From positions 557,854-621,853 of the forward strand of contig NZ_JAINZP010000001.1 in assembly GCF_020166435.1 (NCBI RefSeq): 64,000 bases of DNA, given 5' to 3'. The position numbers were made by a program, and so were the translations under genes. Positions 19,775-30,249 of this stretch are shown here, in pieces; within the stretch, counting starts at the first letter, position 1; each line of letters starts with the position of its first letter. The notes under the pieces are model-generated. The model did not search any database. It saw only the letters and a list, made by a program, of their open reading frames with translations, and was not told the origin of the DNA. The DNA is from Pectobacterium versatile (lineage in GTDB: Bacteria; Pseudomonadota; Gammaproteobacteria; Enterobacterales; Enterobacteriaceae).

Positions 19775-20986
19775 TTATGACGCAAACCAAGCCTCTATCG
19801 GATCCGGATAATCTAGCCACATCGCCAGACCTTCTGCCATTTCTTTGTCCGTCAGCAGTGCAGCCTCCAAACGGGTTCGCAGCGCGTATTCACCGATAAA
19901 CACCAGTTCCTGCCGCGCATCACCTACGCCATCCACCCATATGGAACGAATGTAATCTAGCGATTCACTATCTGTCGGCCACCTTTCTTTTGGCGCGCTG
20001 ACCCACTATGAACCAGCCAGACCCTGACGCGCCACGCCGCCTGCCTGAGACCACGATCCGGCATATTCCGGACGGCTTGCCAACCAAAAATAGCCTTTGG
20101 ACCTGACAACCCCGGCGAGCGAATTTTCCATGACCTGCGCGAAGCGGGCAGGATGAAACGGCCGACGCGCGCGGAAAACAAAACTGGCGATGCCATATTC
20201 CTCCGTTTCAGGCGTATGCTCGCCGCGTAGCTCTTTCAACCAGCCGGGAGCCTGCGCCGCTTTGTCGAAATCAAACAATCCCGTGTCGAGAACCTCATTC
20301 AACGGCACAGTGCCAAATTGTGCGTGAAGTATTTTTGCTTCCGGATTCAGTGAACGAATAATCGCAACCAACTTCTGCTGTTGCGCTTCATCAATAAGGT
20401 CGGTCTTATTGAGGATAATGACATCGCAGAATTCGATCTGGTCGATCAGCAAATCCACCACGCTGCGCTCGTCACCCTCTCCTAACGATTCTCCGCGTGA
20501 ATGGATACTGTCCACCGACGTATAATCTTTTAAGAAATTATATCCGTCGACAACGGTCACCATCGTATCCAGCCGAGCCACTTCAGAAAGGCTTTCTCCA
20601 TCGTCACCCGCAAACGTGAATGTCTCCGCGACCGGAAGCGGTTCCGCGATACCGGTTGATTCAATGACCAACTGATCAAAACGCCCTTCTTTCGCCAGCC
20701 GATTAACCTCGATCAGGAGATCTTCACGCAGCGTGCAACAGATACAGCCGTTACTCATCTCCACCAATTTTTTGTCCGTCCGTGAAAGCTCAGCGCCGCC
20801 CTCCCTCACCAGTGCAGCATCAATATTCACTTCTGACATGTCGTTGACGATCACCGCGACGCGTCGGCCAGCGCGATTATTCAGAATATGGTTAAGTAAC
20901 GTGGTCTTTCCCGCGCCGAGAAAGCCGGATAGTACGGTCACAGGTAATCTTGCATCTGCTTTCTGTCGAGCTACAACGTCAGCCAT
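19775..20986 (-). pseudogene. zigA: Zinc-associated COG0523 GTPase (ZigA-like), interrupted by an amber codon
   Basis: From ATG 20986 the frame runs 326 residues to TAG at 20006-20008, then continues in frame 76 more codons to TAA at 19775. The restored 403-codon length is typical of ZigA. Present are Walker [16 protein letters not shown], the zinc motif [11 protein letters not shown], and NKTD for GTP. The part after the TAG carries GDARQELVFIGE, the conserved CobW C-terminal block. Relatives read GLAG-x-W-W-V at the break, so TGG to TAG is the likely change. These GTPases deliver zinc to client proteins when zinc is scarce. The truncated product keeps the GTPase domain but loses most of the C-terminal domain. 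Confidence 0.88.
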
Positions 20987-21102
20987 ATTTCACACTCTCT
21001 AATGATTTGCATTTTTACTTTTCTGCTTTGGAATGATTCATCACCACGAATGTTTCGCTTTTAAACCTTCGTCGCGATAAGCTCCCTATGCACCACATAA
21101 TA

Positions 21103-21117
21103 TGCTATAACATAACA
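21103..21117 (-). promoter_or_regulatory. Candidate Zur operator upstream of zigA
   Basis: The minus strand reads TGTTATGTTATAGCA, agreeing at 12 of 14 fixed positions with the enterobacterial Zur core TGTTATA-N-TATAACA. It lies 117 bp upstream of the GTPase start and fits repression by zinc-loaded Zur. Confidence 0.65.
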
Positions 21118-21365
21118 ATTCATGCATGAAAAATCATTGAGGGCTTGGTCTTGTCTAATAATATTAAAGTCGATGGGGTTACCCTGGCAGACACCTTGCA
21201 GACAGCACACAACCCGCATCGCACCAGCGTTTCCTTTCAGCTTTCTCCGACTGGGCAAACGAGTTACTCAATTAGAATGTTAAGATAGGCGCAGCAAGCG
21301 TTTGCCGTAGAAAGAAATTTATACGGTTTGTTGTGAAAGCTAAGCCATTACTTAAGGAGCGAAAA
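21118..21365. other. Intergenic region upstream of the 21366 gene
   Basis: No confident gene. A short plus-strand frame ending at about 21285 (NIKVDGVTLADTLQ... SYSIRMLR) looks protein-like but lacks a good start and may be a remnant. AAGGAG at 21355-21360 serves the gene at 21366. Confidence 0.35.
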
Positions 21366-21980
21366 ATGGCACGTGATTCAGCAAGTAAAAGTCATCAAGC
21401 CGTCTTGCCATTGCTTTCTCCGCACGATGTCACGTGTCTTTTACAGCCCGTGGCACAGTGTATTTCGGATGAATACCCCTGGGTAAGTAATGATGAACAG
21501 GCGATCGAAAAGCATTTTAAAGGGGTTTGCGCACAGGTCATGCGCGTGACCCACACCAAATCGAGGATAGAATGGAATCACTACGGCTCTGGCTATGCCT
21601 CTTTTGTCGACGCCTGGTTTTATAAGAACACGCCGGATTTTAATGCCAAACGCCCAGTTCACTATGGTGAAGAGCACACCGGATTGACCGTTTTATTAAG
21701 CCGACTGTCGCCCTATTTCGTTTTTATGGAGAGTGAGAAACACTGGCACGCTCAGGGCGATTCTCAAGCACTTCCAGACATGGAGATGATCGATAGGCTG
21801 GAAACGCCAGCCGTTATTGAATTGAGCCAGCAGGTTCAATCAGAACTAGAGAAGTGCGGGCTTGTGCGCGCTTATAAGGAGCAATTGACATCATTGCTAC
21901 CCACCGGTACTCGCGTGCCGACAGTGCTCACAGATCGCGGCTTCACACAGTTCGATGCGCTGTTCCATTGGGAAGATTGA
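21366..21980 (+). CDS. Uncharacterised 204-residue protein
   Basis: A soluble protein with no signal peptide or membrane helix and a standard composition. AAGGAG lies at the right distance before ATG 21366. Features include HYGSGYASFVDAWFYKN and VHYGEEHTGLTVLLSRLSPY. I do not recognise the family. It sits alone between the Zur-linked GTPase and a nonsense-interrupted gene on the opposite strand, in a segment flanked by duplicated 130-bp stretches, which suggests it moved as accessory DNA. Confidence 0.7.
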   Translation: MARDSASKSHQAVLPLLSPHDVTCLLQPVAQCISDEYPWVSNDEQAIEKHFKGVCAQVMRVTHTKSRIEWNHYGSGYASFVDAWFYKNTPDFNAKRPVHYGEEHTGLTVLLSRLSPYFVFMESEKHWHAQGDSQALPDMEMIDRLETPAVIELSQQVQSELEKCGLVRAYKEQLTSLLPTGTRVPTVLTDRGFTQFDALFHWED

Positions 21981-21984
21981 TTAC

Positions 21985-22401
21985 TTAACGCAGGCGCAGC
22001 GCACCCCAGCGCGGAAGTGTGGTAAACGGGATCTCGTATTCCGTGATACCGTTTTTTTCTGCACCAAAATACTGTTTCTCATAGACCAACTTATCGTCCT
22101 CGAAACGTACGGGGACGATAAATCCCCCCGCAGCATGAGAAACCTGACATTGCCGTTCTTCGAGCACATCAATACAGAGTAAAGCCGTTTGCGGGCCGTC
22201 GCGTTCCGCCGTAGAGAGCTACTCTTGCACTGCCAGATAACGCGAATCCGGCGACCACAGCATGTCCTTGCCAAAAACGCGCCCTTCCAGTTCTTTTCCG
22301 TCGATAGATAGCGAAAAATAAAGAGGGCCGAACAGAATTTCACCGGCACAAATCAACATCGCGCTATGTTGTCGATCGAATGAGGGCAGTTTGTGCAGCA
22401 T
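21985..22401 (-). pseudogene. Uncharacterised 138-residue protein gene interrupted by an amber codon
   Basis: ATG at 22401 opens MLHKLPSFDRQHSAMLICAG. After 60 codons ending DSRYLAVQE comes TAG at 22219-22221, and the same frame goes on LSTAERDGPQTALLCIDVLE to a stop at 21985. The text LAVQE-x-LST suggests a Trp codon (TGG) changed to TAG. WSPDSRYLAVQ is typical of a blade-like beta repeat. Function unknown. A copy of its last third lies at 19611-19742. Confidence 0.7.
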
Positions 22402-22418
22402 ACAAAGTGGTTCCCGAA

Positions 22419-22808
22419 TCAGTCTGACGCTATCTCAATCAGATTACCATCAGGGTCGCTGACGATCGCTTCATAAAATCCGTCCCCCGTCATTCGAGGC
22501 TGGGCAACCAGAATGCCGCGTTCTGCCGCTTTGCTGGCTAACGCTTCCACATCCGCTTTGCTCCCGACCGAAATCGCGACGTGCGCCCAGCCGCAGCCTT
22601 CTTTATTAGTTAAGGCTTCTGCCAGCACTGGCAACGTCATCAGCTCAATGGAAGCCCCCTCGCTAAGTTGAACGAAATGCGATTCAAAACCGGGGCGATT
22701 CCGGCTCACATACTTTTCTCCCACTTGAGCGGAGAAGAATTCCTGCCAAAATGCTGCCTGCGCGGCCAGATCGGCCGTCCATAACGCCACGTGTGCCACT
22801 TTCATCAT
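22419..22808 (-). CDS. VOC-family (glyoxalase/bleomycin-resistance fold) protein
   Basis: A 129-residue vicinal-oxygen-chelate protein with two beta-alpha-beta-beta-beta units. It starts MMKVAHVALWTADLAAQAAF, where the first His is usually a metal ligand, and ends DGFYEAIVSDPDGNLIEIAS, where the Glu is usually another. Such proteins act as lyases, isomerases or drug-binding proteins; the substrate cannot be told. It begins 39 bp after the HisN-type gene on the same strand and may share its transcript. Confidence 0.85.
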   Translation of the reverse strand: MMKVAHVALWTADLAAQAAFWQEFFSAQVGEKYVSRNRPGFESHFVQLSEGASIELMTLPVLAEALTNKEGCGWAHVAISVGSKADVEALASKAAERGILVAQPRMTGDGFYEAIVSDPDGNLIEIASD

Positions 22809-22847
22809 GATTCCTTCTCAGCCATTGTCTTTCACATCGTCAGAGGG

Positions 22848-23651
22848 TTATACAGACCGTGTTCCGTTCAGAAGGGCTAACACCTGTTGGTGTAGCGCGG
22901 GGTTACCGGTCGCGACTACCGTGCCGCCCGATTCCGCTCGTTGTCCTTTGAGATCGGTAATGATGCCGCCCGCCTGCTCAATAATCGGGATCAGCGCAAC
23001 AATGTCGTAGGGCTGCAATGCAAATTCCACGCAGATGTCAATCTGGCCTGCTGCCAGCATTGCCATCGCGTAACACTCGCCGCCGTAGCGCGTCATGAGC
23101 GTGCTTTCTGCTAGATCTGCGAAACGAACCGCGGGGTGCATAGCCAGCGGTTCCGGGGCAGTGGTGTGAAGAATCGCCTGTTCGAGTGACACGCCTTTGC
23201 GCGTACTTAAGCGCTTTTCTCCCTGCCGATCGCTACGCCAGGCCTGTGAACCATCGGACCAGAAACGCTCTCCGGTGAACGGCTGGCTCATCATCCCCAT
23301 CACGGCACGTTCATGGTGCAGCAGGCCGATGAGCGTTCCCCACACGGGTAAACCACATAAGAAAGGCCGGGTTCCATCAACCGGATCCAAGACCCAACGC
23401 ACCGGACCTTCCCCGCTCAGGCCAAATTCTTCGCCCATAATCGCGTGTTCGGGGTAATAGTGCGTGATGTGCTCACGGATGACCCGCTCAGCCTCTCGGT
23501 CAGCTTCCGTGACCGGATCAAAGCGAAAGCCCTCTTTTGGCTTCGTCTCAATTTGGTTTGCGGTAAGGGCACGAAAACGCGGTAACGTTTCCTGACTGGC
23601 CAGCGTGGCGAGTTCATGAAAAAAGGCAATATCGGGAAGCGACTGACTCAT
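22848..23651 (-). CDS. hisN: Inositol-monophosphatase-family phosphatase, HisN-type histidinol phosphatase
   Basis: A 267-residue Mg-dependent phosphatase. Metal-site motifs are all present: MGEEFG (Glu), WVLDPVDGTRPFLCG (Asp-Pro-x-Asp-Gly-Thr) and a late PYDIVALIPIIEQAGG (Asp). The wording of these motifs is that of the HisN branch, which hydrolyses histidinol phosphate, rather than SuhB or CysQ. Enterobacteria normally use HisB for this step, so here the enzyme may act on other sugar or alcohol phosphates. The symbol is tentative. Confidence 0.75.
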   Translation of the reverse strand: MSQSLPDIAFFHELATLASQETLPRFRALTANQIETKPKEGFRFDPVTEADREAERVIREHITHYYPEHAIMGEEFGLSGEGPVRWVLDPVDGTRPFLCGLPVWGTLIGLLHHERAVMGMMSQPFTGERFWSDGSQAWRSDRQGEKRLSTRKGVSLEQAILHTTAPEPLAMHPAVRFADLAESTLMTRYGGECYAMAMLAAGQIDICVEFALQPYDIVALIPIIEQAGGIITDLKGQRAESGGTVVATGNPALHQQVLALLNGTRSV

Positions 23652-23824
23652 GGTGTTTTACCTTCCTATCGCGTTGGCATGATGACATCGTTGGGCATTG
23701 ACTATGATAAGCTGCGATGCTCACTATCGCTCGATAGTGCATTATTATGCGTGATTTACTCGCTCGATTATGCATGAAGAAGTAAGCAACCACAATTCAC
23801 GTGCTTCGCATTTTTGGAAAAAAA

Positions 23825-23854
23825 TAGCCCCCAAACGTTTCCGTCAGGGGGCTA
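23825..23854 (-). terminator. Terminator after ascFB
   Basis: TAGCCCCC (23825-23832) pairs with GGGGGCTA (23847-23854). On the minus strand the hairpin is followed by a run of seven T, 32 bp past the ascB stop codon. Confidence 0.85.
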
Positions 23855-23885
23855 TCGCAGGAATCGCTAAGCAACCTTATTGCTT

Positions 23886-25319
<1,434 letters not shown>

Positions 25320-25350
25320 CTATTCTCCTTCGTACTCATTAGTGCTTAAT

Positions 25351-26811
25351 TTAATTCGTGTTCGCTGCGTGCTGCGGCGCGGAAACCTTGTCGCCCTGTA
25401 CACGTTTCTCTTCCGGTTGTTCTTCTACCGGGATGTCTTCAAAGCCCAGCAGCAAGGTGACGAAGAAGGAAATCACGACGGACAGAATCATGACGCCGAA
25501 TACCCAGGCAATGCTCATCGGATTGGTCGGATCGAAGAACTGCACGCTGGTAAACAGCCCCGGCGAGGCCATTGAATGGCTTGCCAGACCACCGATGCCG
25601 GCAACGGCACCACAGATAAAACCGGTGATTAAACAGGCGATCAGCGGACGCTTCAAACGCAAAGCCACACCGTACAGCGCAGGTTCCGAGATCCCAGCAA
25701 CAATGGCCGAGGCCGCCGCAGCCAGCGCCGTCTGGCGCAGTTCCGGGTTTTTGGTACGCCAGGCGACCGCCAGTGAAGAGCCACCCAGCGACAGGTTTGC
25801 ACCGATTTCAGACGGCATCACCATGCCTTCTTTGCCCGTCTCGGCGATGGTTTGAATGATAGTCGGAGTAAACACACGGTGCATACCGGTCATCACCAGC
25901 AGCGGCCAGATCGCGCCCATGATGGCAACGGACAGCCAGCCCAGATAATCATGCACGGTGTACACCACCGCAGAAATGCCGCTACCGATCCAGATCCCAA
26001 TCGGGCCGATCAGCATGATGGCAATCGGGGAAGCAATCAGCACGATTAACATCGGCTTCAGGAAGTTTTTGGTCACCGCTGGCGTAATGCGGTCTACCCA
26101 TTTTTCAATGTAAGACAGAATCCAGGTCATACACAGCGCCGGAATCACGGTGTAGGTATACTTCACCGCCGTGACGGTTAGCCCCATGAACACCACCTGC
26201 TGGCCCTGCGCCGCTTTTGCCATCAGATCGATAAACGTCGGATGCACCAGCACCCCAGCGATAGCAATCGCCAACGACATATTGGTTTTGAATTTTACCG
26301 CAGCAGACGCCGCCACCATGATCGGCAGGAAGAAGAACGCGCCGTCGCCAATCACGTTCAGAATCGTTATCGTCGATGCACCCTTCTCAAACAGCCCGGT
26401 CATATCGAGGATCATGGCAAGCAATTTCACCATCGAGCCGCCGATAATTGCCGGAATGAGCGGTGACATCGTGCCAATCAGCGCATCCAGAATCCCTGCG
26501 CCGATGCGTCGCAGCGTAATTTTATTGTTCACTGGTACGGCTTTTTCAGCCTCCGCGCCTTCCGGCAGCAGTTTCACCACTTCGGCGTAGGCCTGAGAAA
26601 CGGTGTTGCCGATGATGACCTGACACTGGTTATCATTTTTCACGACACCCAACACGCCGCTTATGGCCTTCAATTCGGCCACATTCGCGGCATCATTATC
26701 TTTCAGCACAAAGCGCAGACGGGTCATACAGTGCGTCACGGCAGCGATGTTATCAGCACCACCGATGGCATCGACGATCGAACGGGATACAGCCGCATAA
26801 TTCTTTGACAT
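25351..26811 (-). CDS. ascF: PTS beta-glucoside transporter EIIBC component AscF
   Basis: A 486-residue PTS permease. The EIIB domain (residues 1-80) has VTHCMTRLRFVLKD with the phospho-accepting Cys. The EIIC domain has about ten helices and the GISEPALYG signature. No EIIA domain is fused, as in E. coli AscF. It imports and phosphorylates aryl-beta-glucosides. The gene is divergent from ascG, the presumed repressor, and leads the ascFB operon. Confidence 0.94.
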   Translation of the reverse strand: MSKNYAAVSRSIVDAIGGADNIAAVTHCMTRLRFVLKDNDAANVAELKAISGVLGVVKNDNQCQVIIGNTVSQAYAEVVKLLPEGAEAEKAVPVNNKITLRRIGAGILDALIGTMSPLIPAIIGGSMVKLLAMILDMTGLFEKGASTITILNVIGDGAFFFLPIMVAASAAVKFKTNMSLAIAIAGVLVHPTFIDLMAKAAQGQQVVFMGLTVTAVKYTYTVIPALCMTWILSYIEKWVDRITPAVTKNFLKPMLIVLIASPIAIMLIGPIGIWIGSGISAVVYTVHDYLGWLSVAIMGAIWPLLVMTGMHRVFTPTIIQTIAETGKEGMVMPSEIGANLSLGGSSLAVAWRTKNPELRQTALAAAASAIVAGISEPALYGVALRLKRPLIACLITGFICGAVAGIGGLASHSMASPGLFTSVQFFDPTNPMSIAWVFGVMILSVVISFFVTLLLGFEDIPVEEQPEEKRVQGDKVSAPQHAANTN

Positions 26812-26982
26812 GGATAAACAATCTCTCGTAATCGCGCACGCTACACCAGATTCAACACACCGCTCAACGCGTCCAAAACGGGAATGTCACTTGATGCGCA
26901 CACATTTATCATTCAATTTCATACAGTTATGAAAGTATTCATGCCGGTATCCCTGCTCCATGCAACGTGATGAAACGCTGAT

Positions 26983-26998
26983 GGGTAACCGGTTCCAC
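26983..26998. promoter_or_regulatory. Likely AscG operator in the ascF/ascG intergenic region
   Basis: GGGTAACCGGTTCCAC is a near-perfect palindrome centred on CCGG, of the kind bound by LacI-family proteins and close to the AACCGGTT core reported for AscG. It lies in the 390-bp divergent region, 172 bp upstream of ascF. TGTGATCTTTCTCTCG at 27080-27095 is a weak CRP-site candidate. Confidence 0.55.
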
Positions 26999-27118
26999 AT
27001 GATAGTGTTTATATGTGAATGTAATTTCAATAGATGAATTGTTAATATTTTACTTATGTGACCACGATCGCCATAGAAATGTGATCTTTCTCTCGATCGC
27101 ACTCGCACTCATCCCCTT

Positions 27119-27157
27119 GCGGCCAACACACATGCAACTTGACGTATGACGGATATA
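27119..27157 (-). repeat. End fragment of the dispersed repeat seen at 31605 and 62783
   Basis: GCCAACACACATGCAACTTG and the following ATGACGGATATA are the inverted equivalent of the left end of the copies at 31605-31808 and 62783-62935. Only this end survives. TTGACG at 27139-27144 inside it has the form of a -35 box for ascG, with TGTAAA 18 bp further on. Confidence 0.55.
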
Positions 27158-27201
27158 AAGTGTGTAAAATGATGGGAGTATTCAACGTCTCAGGATGTCT
27201 C

Positions 27202-28227
27202 ATGTCGACAATGCAGGAAGTGGCGAAGAAAGCAGGCGTATCAAAAGCGACGGTGTCGCGCGTGCTATCGGGCAAAGGCTATACCAGTGAAGAAACCAAA
27301 ACGCTGGTCTATCAGGCCATTGAGGAGACGGGATATCGGCCTAATTTATTGGCGCGGAATCTGGCAACCAGCAAATCAGCCTGTATTGGTTTGGTGGTGA
27401 CCAATACGCTCTATAACGGCAGCTATTTTAACGAGCTGCTGTCACAGGCCGCCAAGAAACTGGAAGACAACGGGCGTCAGTTGATTCTGGTCGATGGCAA
27501 ACACAGCGCCGATGAAGAAAGAGCCGCGATCCAATTCCTGCTGGGGTTACGCTGTGATGCGATCATCATCTATCCCCGTTTTCTCAACGTAGATGAAATG
27601 GACGACATCATCGAGAAGCACAAGCAGCCGATCATGGTGGTCAATCGTAAACTGCGTAAACACCAGAGCCACTGCATCTGCTGCGATCACAAAGGTTCCA
27701 GCTATAACGCCACGCAGCATCTGATCGCGCGCGGCCATAGAGATATCGCTTTTATCACCGGTTCGCTGGATTCGCCGACGGCTATCGAACGCCTTTCCGG
27801 CTATAAAGATGCCCTGACGGCGGCCAATATTGCGGTACGGGACGAGTTAATTGTGAGAGGAAAATGGACACCGCGCAGCGGCTCGCTCGCTATTAATGCC
27901 CTGCGCGATAACCGGGTATCGTTCAGCGCCGTTCTCGCCAGCAATGACGATATGGCGATTGGCGCAATAAAAGCGCTGGATGAGGCTGGCGTTGCCGTCC
28001 CACACGACGTTTCTGTCGTTGGGTTCGACGACATTCCCACCGCCCCGTTTTTGAAACCATCACTCTCCAGCGTCAAAGATCCGGTGAGCGATATGATCAA
28101 CGAAGTCATTAACCGCCTGATCGCGATGCTGGACGGCGGCTATTTCTCGAAAGAAAATCTGTTCTTGTCGGAATTGCAGGTCAGAGATTCCATTCAGAAC
28201 GGGCCGTACGGTAATCCACCCATTTGA
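27202..28227 (+). CDS. ascG: LacI-family repressor AscG
   Basis: A 341-residue regulator. The N-terminal DNA-binding domain reads MQEVAKKAGVSKATVSRVLS, with a hinge at YRPNLLARNL, then a periplasmic-binding-protein-like effector domain. Sequence and gene order match E. coli AscG, repressor of ascFB. The frame is open 21 codons upstream of ATG 27202, but only this start matches the family N-terminus. Confidence 0.94.
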   Translation: MSTMQEVAKKAGVSKATVSRVLSGKGYTSEETKTLVYQAIEETGYRPNLLARNLATSKSACIGLVVTNTLYNGSYFNELLSQAAKKLEDNGRQLILVDGKHSADEERAAIQFLLGLRCDAIIIYPRFLNVDEMDDIIEKHKQPIMVVNRKLRKHQSHCICCDHKGSSYNATQHLIARGHRDIAFITGSLDSPTAIERLSGYKDALTAANIAVRDELIVRGKWTPRSGSLAINALRDNRVSFSAVLASNDDMAIGAIKALDEAGVAVPHDVSVVGFDDIPTAPFLKPSLSSVKDPVSDMINEVINRLIAMLDGGYFSKENLFLSELQVRDSIQNGPYGNPPI

Positions 28228-28236
28228 ATCCGCTAC

Positions 28237-28254
28237 GGGGTCATTTCAGACCCC
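28237..28254. terminator. Bidirectional terminator between ascG and the autotransporter gene
   Basis: GGGGTC (28237-28242) pairs with GACCCC (28249-28254). A T-rich tail ending TTATTTTTT follows at about 28267-28275 on the plus strand. The site lies between two convergent genes. Confidence 0.65.
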
Positions 28255-28296
28255 GCTTTAACGGCTTATTTTTTCCCGTTCTTTACGGCAACAGAC

Positions 28297-30249
28297 TTAG
28301 AATTGCCATTGTACGCCCACGCTGTAACGCGTTTGATCGCCATCCCGATGACCGAAACGGCTACCGACTTCGGAATACAGATTAAGATTTTTTGCTGCAA
28401 GCCACTGTACGCCGACCTTCGCCTGACCAAAATTCTTATCCTGTTCCCCTACCGCAACGCGACGGTTTGCACCATCGACGCGATCTTTCACCGTAAAGCT
28501 GGAATCAAGCCCATCAGCCAATTCACGCACCCACCCCACTGTGGCATAAGGTTGCAGCGACATTTTATTGCTGAATTCCATATTGCCACGCACGCGCCAG
28601 CCCAGAGTGGCTTCCAGCGAATCAACATCCTGTTTTTCATAGCGCACGCCCGTCCGCAGGTTGCCTTTATCATCAAACGCATTGATGCGATAACGTGCGT
28701 AATCCAGCCCAACAACTGGGCCGGTACGCAAGTCACCCAGCGGGAAATCATAGCCGCCGGTGACGCGAGCACCGATGAACTGCGCTTCGGTGTTACCATC
28801 CAGCGTATTGTCCAACAGAACCGGGCCACCCGCAGATTGCAGATAAACCGAACGGTGTGACGCAATCGCCGCCCGACCCGCAGTCACTTCGCTGCCCAGC
28901 CAGGCTGGCCCGCCCTGATTCAGCAAACCGTAGACGCCAGCTTGCCAGGTATCGCTTTCAATATGTCCATTCCGTTCAAGTTTATCTTTACTGCGCAGCA
29001 GGCTCAGACTGCCACCAACAGTGACACCGTCACGTAATTGATAATCCACCAGTGCATAAACCATCGCTTGACGAGAGCGCTGCTGCGGTGCGCGGTCAAA
29101 ACCGTTTGACGGCATCACATCGCCCTCAACCCCAATCGCGGTATCCAACGTGCCCGCGCGGCGAGGGGTATTTTGCAGCAGCAACCAGCGCTGATTATGC
29201 AAATCGCTTAGTGACTGGCGTTGACGCTTCAGGCTCTCTTCCATCGCCTGCTGCATCGCGGCAGCAGAATACGCCGAATGCAGCAAATCGGTATTGGAGA
29301 TCTCCAGCAGCAGCCGTGTCACTAGCCGCGAAACGTCACGCAGGCGCTGCTCGACACGTTCCTGACCCAGCACGCTGGTCAGAAAGGCCTCGTTATCAAC
29401 GGTAGGGTCATGCCATGTCGCGCCACCCGGCACCGCGGGGTTCGTGGTTTGCTCATAACCATCCTGATAGCCAATATCCCAGTTGGTCGCCTCCATATAG
29501 AGCACGGGAATATCAAACGCCGCGTTGAAGCTATCGCCATCGCTGCAACAACCGGTTCCTGCCGGATAGCCCGCATTCAACCCCGGATTGGTAAATAGCT
29601 CGATGCCCAGCTCACTCGCGATACGCAGCGTCCGTTCACGCAAACTTGCCAGTTCAGGGTTAGCCACACTGTTATCGCCAGCGTGAGCGTAGAGTTTGTC
29701 GCCAGTGATCATGCTGTCCATGTTAATCATGGCCTTAAGGTCGCCCGCAGTTCCCTGTGCCACCAACGCGTTCACCACCGCACGCGAACCGCGCAGCCCT
29801 TCCTCTTCCGCGCCAAAAGCGGCAAAGACCAGCGTTTTTTCCGTCTGAATACCGCTAAAATTACGTGCCACTTCCGTCAGGATGGCGGCACCAGATGCGT
29901 TGTCGTCTAAACCTTGCAGCGTTGGCAGCCCGAAGAAGGTATCAAAGTGCGCGCCGGTAATAATGTATTCACTGCTCAGTCCAGTATGATAAGCCAGTAC
30001 GTTTTGTGACGAACTCGTCGTACCACCTGCCGTCCAGGAAAAATCCTGCCTGACCGTGGTATAACCAAACGCCATACGCTGCGTCATCCAGTCCGCCGCG
30101 CCGGTAAAATTTGCCGTACCGCGATAGCGCCCCGGATAATCATTAATGAGCGTATCCACTGTCTCTTTCGCATAATCACCGTAATCATAAGCCCAGGTAG
30201 GCACACATAAACACGCCATCCCTACCGCCACTGCCACTTGCTTAAACAT
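28297..30249 (-). CDS. Autotransporter with an M28-family aminopeptidase passenger
   Basis: A 650-residue type Va secreted protein. A signal peptide (MFKQVAVAVGMACLCVPTWA) precedes a zinc aminopeptidase domain whose ligand motifs are visible: GAHFDTFFG, GLDDNASGAA, FGAEEEGLRGS and NMDSM. From about residue 370 a beta-barrel translocator follows, ending in YSVGVQWQF with the terminal Phe expected of an outer-membrane barrel. The peptidase resembles Iap and secreted leucine aminopeptidases. I place the start at ATG 30249 because GGGAG lies eight bases before it; a GTG at 30258 is too close. The protein should display or release an aminopeptidase outside the cell. It stands alone. Confidence 0.88.
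   Translation of the reverse strand: MFKQVAVAVGMACLCVPTWAYDYGDYAKETVDTLINDYPGRYRGTANFTGAADWMTQRMAFGYTTVRQDFSWTAGGTTSSSQNVLAYHTGLSSEYIITGAHFDTFFGLPTLQGLDDNASGAAILTEVARNFSGIQTEKTLVFAAFGAEEEGLRGSRAVVNALVAQGTAGDLKAMINMDSMITGDKLYAHAGDNSVANPELASLRERTLRIASELGIELFTNPGLNAGYPAGTGCCSDGDSFNAAFDIPVLYMEATNWDIGYQDGYEQTTNPAVPGGATWHDPTVDNEAFLTSVLGQERVEQRLRDVSRLVTRLLLEISNTDLLHSAYSAAAMQQAMEESLKRQRQSLSDLHNQRWLLLQNTPRRAGTLDTAIGVEGDVMPSNGFDRAPQQRSRQAMVYALVDYQLRDGVTVGGSLSLLRSKDKLERNGHIESDTWQAGVYGLLNQGGPAWLGSEVTAGRAAIASHRSVYLQSAGGPVLLDNTLDGNTEAQFIGARVTGGYDFPLGDLRTGPVVGLDYARYRINAFDDKGNLRTGVRYEKQDVDSLEATLGWRVRGNMEFSNKMSLQPYATVGWVRELADGLDSSFTVKDRVDGANRRVAVGEQDKNFGQAKVGVQWLAAKNLNLYSEVGSRFGHRDGDQTRYSVGVQWQF

Noticed and set aside
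19775..22401. True amber suppression as the explanation for two TAG-interrupted genes
   Set aside because: Only two clear cases with other kinds of damage nearby (TAA, frameshifts). araA and the gene at 40877 use TAG as a normal stop, and no suppressor tRNA is in the window. Kept only as a question.
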